Positions 10,500-22,210 are shown, counted from the first letter of the stretch. The stretch is DNA of 64,000 bases from Salvelinus alpinus (GCF_045679555.1 NC_092098.1:14894538-14958537); one strand, 5' to 3'. A program made the numbers and translations. Notes: generated by a model from the sequence alone, not told the origin.

Positions 10500-11925
10500 A
10501 ACTCAGCAAAAAAAGAAACGTCCTCTCACTGTCAACTGTGTATATTTTCAGCAAACTTAACATGTGTATATATTTGTATGAACATAACAAGACTCAACAA
10601 ATGAGACAAAAACTGAACAAGTTCCACAGACATGTGACCAACAGAAATTGATAAAATATGTCCCTGAACAAAGGGGGGGTCAAAATCACAAGTAGCAGTC
10701 AATGCAGCTGGTGGCCACACCAGATACTAAGTACTGCAATGCATCTCCTCCTCATGGACTGCACCAGACTTGCCCGTTTTTGCTGTGAGATGTTACCCCA
10801 CTCTTCCAACAAGGCACCTGCAAGTTCCCAAACATTTCTGGGGGGGATGGCACTAGCCCTCACACTCCGATCCAACAGGTCCCAGACTTGCTCAATGGGA
10901 TTGAGATCCGGGCTCTTCGCTGGCCATGGCAGAACACTGACATTCCTGGCTTGCAGGAAATCATGCACACAGAACGAGCAGTATGGCTGGTGGCATTGAG
11001 GAGGATGTCTTCCCTGTAATGCACAGCGTTGCGATTGCCTGCAATGACAACAAGCTCAGTCCGATGATGCTGTGACACACCGTCCCAGACCATGACGGAC
11101 CCTCCACCTCCAAATCGATCCCGCTCCAGAGTACAGGCCTCGGTGTAACGCTCATTCCCTCGACGATAAAAGCGAATCCGACCATCACCCCTGGTGAAAC
11201 AAAACCTCGACTCGTCAGTGAAGAGCACTTTTTGCCATTCCTATCTAGTACAGCGACGGTGGGTTTGGGCCCATAGGCGACCTTGTTGCCGGTGATGTCT
11301 GGTGAGGACCTGCAACAGCGACGGTTACAACAGGCCTACAAGCCCTCAGTCCAGCCTCTCTCAGCCTATTGCGGACAGTCTGAGCACAGATCGGGCAGTT
11401 GTTGTTGCCATCCTGTACCTGTTCCGCAGGTGTGATGTTTGGATGTTCCGATCCTGTGCAGGTGTTGTTACACGTGGTCTGCCACTGCGAGGACGATTAG
11501 CTGTCTGTCATGTCTCCCTGTAGCGCTGTCTTAGGCGTCTCACAGTACGGACATTGCAATTTATTGCCCTGGCCACTTCTGCAAACCTCATGCCTCCTTG
11601 CAGCATGCCTAAGGCACGTTCACGCAGAGGATCGGGGACCCTGGGCATCTTACTTTTGGTGTTTTTCAGAGTCAGTAGAAAGGCCTCTTTAGTGTCCTAA
11701 GTTTTCATAACTGTGACCTTAATTGCCTACCGTCTGGAAGCTGTTAGTGTCTTAATGACCGTTCCACAGGTGCATGTTCATTCATTGTTTATGGTTCATT
11801 GAACAAGCATGGGAAACAGTGTTAAAACCCTTTACAATGAAGATCTGTTAAGTTATTTGGATTTCTACGAATTATCTTTGAAAGTCAGGGTCCTGAAAAA
11901 GGGAAGTTTCTTTTTTTGTTGAGTT
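10500..11925 (-). mobile_element. Tc1-like transposon, dead copy
   Basis: The ends are inverted copies (aactcagcaaaaaaagaaac on the left; on the right the complement gives aactcaacaaaaaaagaaac). TA dinucleotides flank the element at 10498-10499 and 11926-11927, as expected for Tc1/mariner target-site duplication. The length of about 1.43 kb is shorter than the usual 1.6 kb. The minus-strand transposase is broken (see separate entry). Confidence 0.92.
10699..11648 (-). pseudogene. Tc1-like transposase, broken
   Basis: The minus-strand start at 11648 gives MPRVPDPLRERALGMLQGGM and a paired-like helix-turn-helix, then a TGA soon after RQRYRET. Further frame changes follow. The first catalytic Asp is visible in LFTDESRF (11228 region) and the last motif in [11 protein letters not shown] (about 10900). 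Between them HYREDILL is joined directly to NATSHTARS, so the segment that carries the second catalytic Asp in this family has been deleted. A two-base shift follows SV near 10965. The protein cannot be active. A role in DNA cut-and-paste is known from the family. Confidence 0.88.
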
Positions 11926-11927
11926 TA

Positions 11928-12980
11928 GGTGTTAACAATTGTTTAAACGGTATCTTAGGTCGAGGTTTTATTCCCAAACACTGTGCAACACTACAGACAG
12001 ACCACGGTAAGTTCGTATTGTCATGTATAAGGCGTGAAGAAAGTTTCAAATCATTACTTTCACACTCAGCTGGTCATCAACGAACTATAGCACTGTTCAT
12101 GTTGGTGTTTACTGTAAATGGCCCTCCAAAGCAAACCAAGAGATAGAACTAGAGAGAGATACAGTGACAGATAGTGAATTTAAAGCATGGTCTGAGAGAG
12201 GAAAAATGAATGTTCAGGTTGCAGGGGTGTTAATAGCTGCTCTTTCTCATTATGTTCTATTAAGCCAGTCCTTGTTTATATTAGTCACTGTGCTTCTCTA
12301 TCCTCCTGTAATAGGTAAGCAGTGCATTATAATGTAAAAAGCATTCGGTTGGCCATTCGGCTCTGTTGCCATGTGACTCAGACTGACTGAGTGGATGTAG
12401 AGAGCTAATATAAAGGCACTTAGGCAACTGAGACAGGTACTTATGTACTGGATGCACCTCTCTGCGCTCAACATAATTACACATAAAAGCAGGCCACCAA
12501 TTAAAAGGTGTCCAGCTATCGGATGGTCATGGTCTCAACATCCGCCTGATGTGGGCCATTCTCCTTTCCACTGCATGTGGGCCAAAGGGTTCAGTAATCT
12601 GCTCTATTTATCATGCCATTAGTTATGAACGCTTCTCCAAGCACATCCTCCCAAGTGAAAGTGTGACTGAAGTTAACACATGTAAAACAGTACATGTAGA
12701 CGGCTATACCTGTTCCCTAAATGTTGATCCTAAATTCGTGCACAATGATTCTGCATAATATAACATTTCAGTCGGATGTGGCTGGAGTTTGCAGGAAAGG
12801 ACATTAAACTGTAAAGCTGTGCTTATTGATTTTAGGAGCTGCATGACGTTACCATCTAGTAGAAGACATGGTGGTCAGAAGGATTGGAAAAGCTGCACAA
12901 CTCTCTAATTGTATTTCAGATTGAGGTCAGTTTTATCACTTAGGTTCCTGTAGGGAGACGGCTCTGCCCCAGCATGGCAC
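11928..12980. other. about 1 kb without a recognisable gene
   Basis: No coding domain, RNA gene or clear repeat was recognised. Confidence 0.4.
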
Positions 12981-13256
12981 AGTTTTTTTCACCATTTTAC
13001 ATTTAGCAGACACTCTTATCTAGGTGTGATAACCACATATCACAGGCATGGAATGTACATTTTTCCTCAATAACAAAGCTATCAGTAGAGTCAGAGCTAG
13101 AAGGGGGGTGGGAGGGGTCAAGTGCAAGTGCTTGTTAATTTATTTATATTTTTGGGGGGGGGTTGAGGTGAGGAGGAGGATTATTTAAGATACTGTTTGA
13201 AGAGGTAGGGTTTCAGATGTTTTTGGAAGATGGGCAGGGACTCTGTAGTCCTAGCT

Positions 13257-14569
13257 TCAGGGGGAAGCTGGTTCCAGGACAGAGAAGAGCTTGGACTGGG
13301 CTGAATGGGAGCTGCACTCAGGGCAAGAGATCTGAGGTGGCAGAATGGAGTGCTCGGGTTGGGGTGTGAGCATAGCCTGAAGGTAGGGAGGGGCAGTTCC
13401 TCTTGCTATTCCATAAGTAAGCACCATGGTCTTGTAGTGGATGTGAGCTTCAACTGGATGCCAGTGGAGTGTGCGGAGGAGCAGTGTGACATGAGAGAAC
13501 TTGGGAAGGTTGAACACCAGGCGTGCTTCAGCATTCTGGATAAGTTGCAGAGGTTTGGTGGCGGGGAACCCAACCAACAGTGAGTTGCAGTAGTCCAGAC
13601 GGGAAAGGACAAGTGCCTGGATTAGGACCTGCGCCGCTTCCTGTGTGAGATAGGATCGTACTCTACGGATGTTATAGAGCATGAACCTTGAGGAGCGGGT
13701 CACTTGCTTTGATGTTTGCAGAGAACATGGTGTCTCCCAGGGTCACTCCAAGGTTCCTTGCACTCTGGAGTTGTCAATCGTGATGGAGGGCTTTGAGCGA
13801 GCAGGCCTTCCCGGGAGGAGGAGCACTTCCGTCTTGTCAAGGTTGAGCTGGTTGTCCAAGTTGAGATATCTGCCAGGCACACAGAGATGCGTGTCGCCAC
13901 CTGTGTGTCAGAAGGGGCGAAGGAGAAAAGTAGTTGAGTGTCATCCATATAGCAATGACAGGAAAGACCATGTGAGGATATGGAGCCGAATGACTTGGTG
14001 TACAGAGAGAAGAGGGCCTAGAACCGAACCATGGGGGACACCAGTAGTGAGAGTACGTGGTGCAGTCACAGATCCTCTCCATGTCACCTGGTAGGAGTGG
14101 CCTGCAAAGTAGAATGAAATCCAAGAGTGTGCATAGCCTGAGACGCTCAGCCCTGAGAGAGAGGAGAGGAGGATCTGATGGTCCACTGTGTCGAAGGCAG
14201 CGGATAGATCTAGGAGAATGAGAACACAGGAGAGAGAGTCAACTTTGGCAGTGCAGAAAGCCTCCTTGACACAGAGAAGAGCAGTCTCGGTTGAGTGACC
14301 CGTCTTGAAGCCTGACAGGTTAAGGTCAAGAAGATCGTTCTGTGAGATAACGAGAAAGTTGATCAGAGACAGCACGCTCCAGTGTTTTGGAAAGAAAAGG
14401 ATACAGGTCTATAGCTTTTGATGTCAGATGAGGGGGGGGGGGGGGGGGGGATGAGCGGGCAGGTTGTCGGGCGGCCAGACCTCACTAGTCGCAAGATGTC
14501 ATCTGGAGAGAGAGGGGAGAAAGAGGTCAAGGCGTAGGGTAGTTCTGTGTTTGAAACCAGTGGACTCAA
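13257..14569 (-). pseudogene. LINE reverse transcriptase domain (L2/CR1-like)
   Basis: Minus-strand pieces in order: DIKSYRPVSF (14569 side), TGHSTETALLCVKEAF and LILLDLSAAFDTVDH (14375-13941), GVPHGSVLGPLL, then CYMDDTQLLFSF with an intact YMDD polymerase box at about 13930-13960, and ALVLSRLDYCNSLLVGFP with NAEARLVFNLPK (13703-13257). These are the consecutive reverse transcriptase motifs of L2-like LINEs. Frames change between motifs, and an 19-base G run at 14432-14450 lies in the coding region. It copied element RNA into DNA when active; this copy cannot make one continuous protein. Confidence 0.88.
14432..14450 (+). repeat. poly(G) run of 19
   Basis: Nineteen consecutive G within the LINE reverse transcriptase region, probably grown from a proline-codon run on the coding strand. 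Confidence 0.95.
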
Positions 14570-15000
14570 TAGGCTGAATAAGTAGCTGGTGTCGTCAACC
14601 TTTTTTTATAAGTGGTTGACAAAGTTTTCCACAGAGGGAGGGGGTTGGAGGATTAAGGAGGGAGGAGAAGGTGGAAAAGAGTTTCCTAGGGTTCGAAGCA
14701 TAAGCTTGAAATTTAGAGTGTTAGAAAGTGGCTTTAGCAGCAGATACAGAGGAAGAGAAGTTAGAGAGGAGGAAGTGAAAAGATGATAGGTCCTCCGGAA
14801 GTTTAGTATTCCTCCATTTTTGCTCAGCTGCCCACAGCCCTGTTCTGTAAGCTCACAATGAGGCACTCAGCAGGAGAAGAGGGCCGCCGGGAGGAAAGGA
14901 GACAGTGCGAGTCATAGGATGCGGAAAGGGAGGAGAGTAGGGTCAAAGAGGCAGAATCAGGAGACAAGAGGAAGAATGATTTAGCAGAAGGGAGAGATCA

Positions 15001-15610
15001 AATCAAATGTATTTATATAGCCCTTCTTACATCAGCTGATATATCAAAGTGCTGTACAGAAACCCAGCCTAAAACCCCAAGCAGCAAGTAATGCAGGTGT
15101 AGAAGCACGGTGGCTAGGAAAAACTCCCTAGAAAGGCCAAAACCTAGGAAGAAACCTAGAGCGGAACCAGGCTATGAGGGGTGGTCCTCTTCTGGCTGTG
15201 CCGGGTGGAGATTATAGCAGAACATGGCCAAGATGTTCAAATGTTCATAAATTACCAGCATGGTCAAATAATAATAATCACAGTAGTTGTCGAGGGTGCA
15301 TCAAGTCAGCACCTCAGGAGTAAATGTCAGTTGGCTTTTCATAGCTGATCATTGAGAGTATCTCCACCGCTCCTGCTGTCTCTAGAGAGTTGAAAACAGC
15401 AGGTCTGGGACAAGTAGCACGTCCGGTGAACAGGTCAGGGTTCCATAGCTGCAGGCAGAACAGTTGAAACTGGAGCAGCAGCACCTGGTGGACTGGGGAC
15501 AGCAAGGAGTCATCATGCCAGGATAGAAGAGAGAATAGGATAGAAGAAAGAATTGGTGGAAAGAGAGTGAGAAGATTGCGATGGCGCATGACCATCTGGG
15601 TAGGGGCTGA
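15001..15610 (-). mobile_element. 5'-truncated L2-type LINE 3' end
   Basis: On the minus strand the unit ends in the tail tttgatttgatct and carries the familiar words gtacagcactttgatata, aggtttcttcctaggttttg and ttggccatgttctgctataa. No open reading frame is retained. It lies between the two halves of the long LINE and directly next to the solo LTR, so it is a 5'-truncated retroinsertion. Confidence 0.85.
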
Positions 15611-16153
15611 GTAGTGTCATGTCCCTGGCATCATTACACTGAAGACTGTTTAGTTTATCAAATATCTGTAATTATTATTACGTAATTAACTAATCAGGTA
15701 GATGTAAACTAGGAAGTCGGGGCACAAGAGGAAAATATTCAGATTACAAAGTTATCATTTTCCTAATATAACTTTCAGATATTTTAATATCTGAATAATT
15801 AGTCTTCTAATTAATGAATTATTCTTTACCTCACGTTAGTCTCATTCAAACGTAGTAAATTGTTGGTTATCTGCACGAACCCAGTCTTCACTATGAATCA
15901 TCCATACATCATTTATTTACTAACTAAATAATCACAGAAATGCATAAACAAACAAACAGTAGATATAGTTACAAGGAAATAATAGCGGAGTTTCCCTAGT
16001 GGGATAAACCGGTATCGTGGCTTGGTGGACAAAAGGGAAGTGTGGGTCGACGGAGATAAAAGACACTACAAAGTTGATAATTATATCAATTGAAATGCTA
16101 ATCCTTTGCACATGAACGCTCACTCATTCTGGAATAATTGCAATCAATATATA

Positions 16154-17760
16154 CAGTGGGGAGAACAAGTATTTGATACACTGCCGATTTTGCAGGTTTT
16201 CCTACTTACAAAGCATGTAGAGGTCTGTAATTTTTATCATAGGTACACTTCAACTGTGAGAGACGGAATTTAAAACAAAAATCCAGAAAATCACATTGTA
16301 TGATTTTTAAGTAATTAATTCGCATTTTATTGCATGACATAAGTATTTGATACATCAGAAAAGCAGAACTTAATATTTGGTACAGAAACCTTTGTTTGCA
16401 ATTACAGAGATCATACGTTTCCTGTAGTTCTTGACCAGGTTTGCACACACTGCAGCAGGGATTTTGGCCCACTCCTCCATACAGACCTTCTCCAGATCCT
16501 TCAGGTTTCGGGGCTGTCGCTGGGCAATACGGACTTTCAGCTCCCTCCAAAGATTTTCTATTGGGTTCAGGTCTGGAGACTGGCTAGGCCACTCCAGGAC
16601 CTTGAGATGCTTCTTACGGAGCCACTCCTTAGTTGCCCTGGCTGTGTGTTTCGGGTCGTTGTCATGCTGGAAGACCCAGCCACGACCTATCTTCAATGCT
16701 CTTACTGAGGGAAGGAGGTTGTTGGCCAAGATCTCGCGATGCATGGCCCCATCCATCCTCCCCTCAATACGGTGCAGTCATCCTGTCCCCTTTGCAGAAA
16801 AGCATCCCCAAAGAATGATGTTTCCACCTCCAAGCTTCACAGTTAGGATGGTGTTCTTGGGGTTGTACTAATCCTTCTTCTTCCTCCAAACACGGCGAGT
16901 GGAGTTTAGACCAAAAAGCTCTATTTTTGTCTCATCAGACCACATGACCTTCTCCAATTCCTCCTCTGGATCATCCAGATGGTCATTGGCAAACTTCAGA
17001 CGGGCCTGGACATGCGCTGGCTTGAGCAGGGGGACCTTGCGTGCGCTGCAGGATTTTAATCCATGACGGCGTAGTGTGTTACTAATGGTTTTCTTTGAGA
17101 CTGTGGTCCCAGCTCTCTTCAGGTCATTAACCAGGTCCTGCTGTGTAGTTCTGGGCTGATCCCTCACCTTCCTCATGATCATTGATGCCCCACGAGGTGA
17201 GATCTTGCATGGAGCCCCAGACCGAGGGTGATTGACCGTCATCTTGAACTTCTTCCATTTTCTAATAATTGCGCCAACAGTTGTTGCCTTCTCACCAAGC
17301 TGCTTACCTATTGTCCTGTAGCCCATCCCAGCCTTGTGCAGGTCTACAATTTTATCCCTGATGTCCTTACACAGCTCTCTGGTCTTGGCCATTGTGGAGA
17401 GGTTGGAGTCTGTTTGATTGAGTGGGTGGACAGGTGTCTTTTATACAGGTAACGAGTTCAAACAGGTGCAGTTAATACAGGTAATGAGTGGAGAACAGGA
17501 GGGCTTCTTAAAGAAAAACTAACAGGTCTGTGAGAGCCGGAATTCTTACTGGTTGGTAGGTGATCAAATACTTATGTCATGCAATAAAATGCGAATTAAT
17601 TACTTAAAAATCATACAATGTGATTTTCTGGATTTTTGTTTTAAATTCCGTCTCTCACAGTTGAAGTGTACCTATGATAAAAATTACAGACCTCTACATG
17701 CTTTGTAAGTAGGAAAACCTGCAAAATCGGCAGTGTATCAAATACTTGTTCTCCCCACTG
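16154..17760 (-). mobile_element. Tc1-like transposon, nearly intact, IR/DR type
   Basis: The termini cagtggggagaacaagtatt are perfect inverted copies, flanked by TA at 16152-16153 and 17761-17762. The terminal inverted repeats are about 200 bp (16154-16352 and 17563-17760) and appear almost identical. Each has an outer and an inner copy of an aagtatttgat direct repeat, the IR/DR arrangement known for Sleeping Beauty-like elements. Near-identity of the arms implies recent insertion. It sits within the solo LTR. Confidence 0.95.
16370..17392 (-). pseudogene. Tc1-like transposase with only two nonsense codons
   Basis: One minus-strand frame from the ATG at 17392 to the stop at 16370 spans 341 codons, the exact usual length of this family (340 residues). 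The N-terminal paired-like DNA-binding region ([20 protein letters not shown], then the GRPR-like turn as HPRSGAP) is complete. The catalytic triad is present: D in [12 protein letters not shown] in [11 protein letters not shown], and E in [11 protein letters not shown], in DD34E spacing. Only two in-frame stops interrupt it: TAG at 16870-16868 and TGA at 16780-16778. No frameshift was found. It would have catalysed cut-and-paste transposition in the nucleus. Confidence 0.93.
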
Positions 17761-18469
17761 TATATTCACACTCAGTGTGTCGTCGTGATCTCTGTTGGAA
17801 AGTTTGTTTCTGTTGGAGAGTTCGTCCGCCCTCTCTCTCTCTGCCATGGTTAGAATGGATAGTTCAGAGTAACATTCAGCAATGTTGTTATCCACGTGGA
17901 ATGGTTAAGAATTCAGCAATCTACTCAAACCATAGCCCTCTCGGTTATCGAGGTAAGCTGGTCTGGGCTCAAACCTTAGCCCTCTCGTAATTGAGGTAAG
18001 CTTGGTCTGAATATAACCCCCACCTTGGGAATTTATATTCGGAAGAGCAGAAAGGGGCTGTCCCATGACGCCAGATCAATGTCTGTGCTCATGGGGCGGG
18101 AATCGGAGTTCCTCTCATTAAACAGTTTAAAATCACATTACATAATTTCACAAATAGTTTCACCTTTACTCATTCATTTTATACAACAATTAGATTCAAG
18201 CCTCATAACAGACTCTTGTATAAACAGGGATATGGTAATGTTGCTGTATTGTCTCATGAGTTTCACAAAATTGTACAAAACGGTCCAGTTCGTAGCTGGA
18301 TACTTCACCGACCGTTTATACATTCTCCAGAACATGAATATTGTTCAGTTCTCAAGTTGTGACGTGGAAGAAATTCCTTTGTTCTCCTGTGAAACATCTT
18401 CTCTCTTTATAATGTCTGGCCATGAGGAAGAGAGTCTCCTCCAGGAATTTACGACCTGAGATAACAGCA

Positions 18470-19200
18470 GCCTGGGTGTAGGCGAGAGAGAGAGAGAGAG
18501 GGGGAAGGCATGCAATACCCAAAGAGGGCCATGTCATGACAGTAGTTAGGGTTGGAGGAAAGGGAGACAGAAAAGGAAACAAAGTAGTGATCAGAGACCT
18601 GGAGGCGGGTTGCATTGAGATTAGTAGGCGAGCAGCATCTAGTAAAGATGAGGTCAAGTGTATTGCCTGCCTTGTGAGTTGGAGGGGATTGGGAAAGGGT
18701 CATGTCAAGAGGCAAGGAAATTTACCGAAGGCAGATGTTGGGAGGTTGAAGTCGCCAAGTACGAAAAGCGGTGAGCCATCGTCAGGAAGTGAGCTAATCA
18801 AGATGTCAAGCTCATTGAGGAACTCTCCAAGGGCACCTGGTGGGCGACAGATGACCATGTTAAGCTTGAATAGACAAGTGACAGTGACAGCATGGAATTC
18901 AAATGAGGAGATGGACAGGTGAGTGAGGGAGAAAAAAGAAAATCTCCATTTAGGAGAAATGTGTAGACCTGTGCTACCACCACAACGGCCAGATGCTCTC
19001 GGGCTATGAGAGATAACATAGTCAGATGATGAAAGAGCAGCTGGAGTAGCGGTGTTCTCTGGGGTGATCCATGTCTCTGTCAAAGCCAAAAAGTAAAGGG
19101 ACTGAAAGGCAGCATAGGCTGAGACGAACTCGGCAGATCGGCAGTTCCAAACGCTGCCAGAGACCCGTAATTCCACATGGGTTGTGCGCGCAGGGTACAC
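18470..19200 (-). pseudogene. LINE apurinic-type endonuclease domain
   Basis: Minus strand reads YFLALTETWITPEN (catalytic Glu), then SSSDYVISHSPRASG, GGSTGLHISPKW, FEFHAVTVT and LFVLGDFNLPTSAFG (the GDFN motif). After a frame change it reads GNTLDLIFTRC and LQVSDHYFVSFSVSL (the SDH motif near the C-terminus). These are the APE-type endonuclease motifs that nick target DNA for LINE integration. All the key motifs survive but not in one frame. Confidence 0.88.
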
Positions 19201-19916
19201 TAAAGCCTACAGGGAGATGTGCGAACAGGTATAGAAAACACACATAGTTGACATAGCTACAAAATATCTAAATTGATCATTTGAAAATTAACTAGGAAAG
19301 ATACTCACGTGAGGGAGGGGTGTGGAGCCTTCCTCTCTTTCCTTCCTCGAACAACTCGACAAAACTAGCTTTGTTTAGGCAACGGTCTTAGTTTTGCAAC
19401 AAAAGTGTCACTGACATGACCGCCACTTACAGATGCCACTGAGAAACCAGGGGAGACTGAAGAACTAACACTAATTGCTAACTACCTAGCAGAGGCGGAG
19501 AGCACACCTCCCTGTACAAATTGCTGATTGCTTAGGAGAGGTGAAACCACTCCCCCTCCAATACAACCACTGATTACCAAAACAAGTCACAAATTGTCCT
19601 GCCCCTTGATCCTGGTTGATGTGTCAACAACTATCTGCAAATGATCAGCAGTCAGCAGTTCACACACCAAGTAGGCCACTTGAAAGGCAGGCAGCACTTA
19701 AAGCAGATGGCCCTAGCTAGAAAAAAGACCGTACTAGACCACAACAGATAAAGACAACAAAAGGTATACTTATCACTCCTGGATATATCAGGAGTGCTCT
19801 AGCTATAGAATGAAGCACTACCACTACTAATAACTGAAAAATAAACAGCTAAACTAGACGTCACTCATCAGAGATGTTCTCAATATGTCTATGTTGATGA
19901 CTACTTGTGATTACAG

Positions 19917-20039
19917 ATGCCCATTGTGTGACTATGGACTATCAGGACAGAGCAAAACCACTCTCCTCTCAGTCCAGAATACCCTCCTCTCTCCTGCTCC
20001 TCCTCTTCCTCCACATCCTAGAGATTGTCCATGGGCAAG
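19917..20039 (+). CDS. possible signal-peptide exon of an unidentified secreted or surface protein
   Basis: An acceptor-like ttgtgattacag ends at 19916 and a good donor CAAG/GTAAGA starts at 20040. The ATG at 19934 gives MDYQDRAKPL followed by SSQSRIPSSLLLLLFLHILE and then IVHGQ, a classic hydrophobic leader. The exon ends one base into a codon (phase 1), the usual phase between leader and first domain in immunoglobulin-superfamily and chemokine-type genes. No following domain exon was found downstream in the window, so it may be real but orphaned, or a chance fit. Confidence 0.35.
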
Positions 20040-20394
20040 GTAAGATATCGCATGTGACTGCCTGGCTGGGGATGGGGCAAGTATTTGGGAGAATATATTT
20101 GACAATTACGGCCAGGATTCAGTCTGATCACAGATTTAGACAATGCACCATTTAAAGGTCATTTCCGCTGAAAGCGTTTACCTTGATTCCACGAACATGT
20201 AAGCATTGCCTTTAAAACGTGATTTGCCGACAAAACACAATCGGATTGAAGCCCGGCCTGAATCTAAACAGGAATAGTAACTGCAGTACACAGTAAGCAA
20301 TTGGGAACCCAAGGTACTTTAAATGGTTCATATCTTCATGCTGAATTGAAAAAGAATGTTAGGCATTATGAAGATAAAAATATTGTTAACCTTA

Positions 20395-20795
20395 TTCATC
20401 AATCAATCAATCAATCATCAATCCATATCTTTATTGTCACAATTGGGAAATGTGTTGTGCAGTCTGGGTTAAACAATGAAAACAACATTAAAAACTGTGA
20501 AAACCATACAACAGATACAGTGTACACATAAGTAAAATAATGAGATCGGTTACAGTCTCAAAACATCATGTGCAGATTCAGATAGTTACCGCCTGTGGGA
20601 TAAAATAGTTATTGGATCTGTTGCTCTTGAGTTTGGGAAGTCTAAAATGACAACCTGAGGGTGATCAGGACAGTCGAGAATACTGTTAGCTCTCCTAACT
20701 ACTTGCTTTCTGAGCTTGCTGGCCACCTTTACAACCCTGTCTAGCCTGTTTTTGTTACCAACATTAAGATCACCAAACCAGGCCACCGGAGCTGC
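20395..20795 (-). mobile_element. LINE C-terminal remnant with ATTG-type tail
   Basis: Minus strand 20786-20586 reads MAWFGDLNVGNKNRLDRVVK and then VILDFPNSR, matching the conserved C-terminal tail of fish LINE polyproteins (WFGNL...KNKL...). A (caat)n tract at about 20398-20417 on the plus strand would be the 3' tail. The element is heavily 5'-truncated. Confidence 0.65.
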
Positions 20796-20811
20796 ACAAC
20801 TTTCAAGCTAC

Positions 20812-20857
20812 ATCCTGACAGATTGTTGCAAAATAAGCTTTCTGCAAAGCTGCCAAA
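20812..20857 (+). repeat. 46-bp direct repeat, copy 1
   Basis: The 46 bases starting catcctgacagattgttgca are identical to those at 22165-22210. Flanking bases differ on both sides. Confidence 0.9.
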
Positions 20858-22164
20858 TCTTCCAGGAATTATCAGGATGTTATTAGAGCGGTTTGTGATG
20901 AACATATTGTTCCACAGATACTGTCTCTCTCATAGCAGCACAGCACCACAGCACAAGGTTAATGTGCCCTCAAGTTGGGGAGTGTTTAGGCTGGACAGGG
21001 CCTGATGAATGGTTCATCTCTCTGTGTGTATGCCAACGCAAACACACACCAGGGAGAGGGGAGCATGGGACAGATGGTGCTCCTTGGGAGGGCTCTGACT
21101 CTACCTGTCTCAATGGGAGAGTATGAAGGGAAGGAAGGAGAGGAGTTGACAAGGATAAGAGGAAAAGTTGAAAATGAGCCTGTGTTCGCAAGACCCATAG
21201 CCCATTCCATGTCTGTTCACAAATACATATTTTGATAGCATGAAGACGGCAAATCCACAATCTTTTTATTCACAGCAAAGCAGCTGGCATTCTTTCCACT
21301 ATTAACTCAATCTGAATGTCTGGGTGAGTATTATCCTTTGTTGCAAGTTTGCAGTAGCAGGTCAAAGCCACAAGATGGAAGCACTACTCAGCACTAGGAA
21401 CAGTGGACAGCTCCCTCTTCATTTTTGAAGTCACAAGACTGGGAATGTTTTTTGCACTGGCGTAGCATACACCCCAGGAGGTCGGGACTCCCTGATAGCA
21501 TATGAACATGTCAATTTAACTCAATTCGTTAGGCCCTAATCTATGGATTTCACATGACTGGGCAGGGGCGCAGCCATTGGTGAGCCTGGGAGGGCATAGG
21601 TCCACCCACTTGGTAGCCAGGCCCACCCACTGAGGAGCCAAGCCCAGCCAATCAGAATGAGTTTTTCAACACAAAAGGGCTTTATTACAGACAGAAATAC
21701 TCCTGGCAACAGCTCTGGTGGCTATTCCTGAAGTCAGCATGCCAATTGCACGCTCCCTCAAAATGTGAGACATCTGTGTTGTGTGACAAAAATGTTGGAG
21801 CGGCCTTTTATTGTCTCTCCCAACCCCCCAGCACCTGTGTAATGATCAAGTACTTTTGGGGGGGTTGGGGGGGGCATTGCTCAAACCTTGCGGGTGGTGG
21901 GGTGGGGTGGGGTGGGGGGTGACGGTGTCTATACTTAATCCATTGTCATTTACAAATTGTCTAGTGTTTAGATCTAGGTTATGGCGTTTTCATTGATGGC
22001 TTGACAAATAACACTATACTTTCATTTCCATACCATTAGATTATCTGACATACTGCTTTTTGTGATGATTAAGTTGCTCAAAAAGCTAAAGTGAAAACAT
22101 TTGTTTTGGGAAAGCAATTATAAATGCTTATGGAGATGAAGAGAAAATAATGCTTGGCTTCCTC
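20858..22164. other. unassigned DNA between the 46-bp repeats
   Basis: No gene recognised. A G-rich GTGGG tract lies at 21858-21921. Short unrelated open frames only. Confidence 0.35.
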
Positions 22165-22210
22165 CATCCTGACAGATTGTTGCAAAATAAGCTTTCTGCA
22201 AAGCTGCCAA
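22165..22210 (+). repeat. 46-bp direct repeat, copy 2
   Basis: Identical to 20812-20857, 1353 bp downstream in the same orientation. Confidence 0.9.

Larger units (their letters stand above)
15615..18466. mobile_element. long solo LTR, itself split by a Tc1 element
   Basis: Starts TGTCATGTCCC and ends CCTGAGATAACA, giving TG...CA termini. It is flanked by a 4-bp near-duplication (gtag at 15611-15614, gcag at 18467-18470). Without the nested 1.6-kb Tc1 its length is about 1.24 kb. A TATA-like aatataaattcc can be read on the minus strand near 18020-18035. No gag or pol coding is present. The LTR assignment rests on termini and flanks and is inference; the superfamily is not identified. Confidence 0.5.
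12985..19860 (-). mobile_element. long LINE with endonuclease and reverse transcriptase, split by later insertions
   Basis: Read on the minus strand: a putative 5' UTR at about 19860-19210, an APE-type endonuclease at 19200-18470, then an interruption (15001-18466), then the linker and reverse transcriptase at 14990-13257, and the 3' UTR to about 12985. The 3' tail reads as the complement of agcagacactcttatc, i.e. ataagagtgtctgct, the L2-like tail that V-SINEs also use. The two halves belong together because the endonuclease half lacks a polymerase and the polymerase half lacks an endonuclease, and they lie in the correct order and strand on either side of the insertions. Several frameshifts are present. 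Confidence 0.85.
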
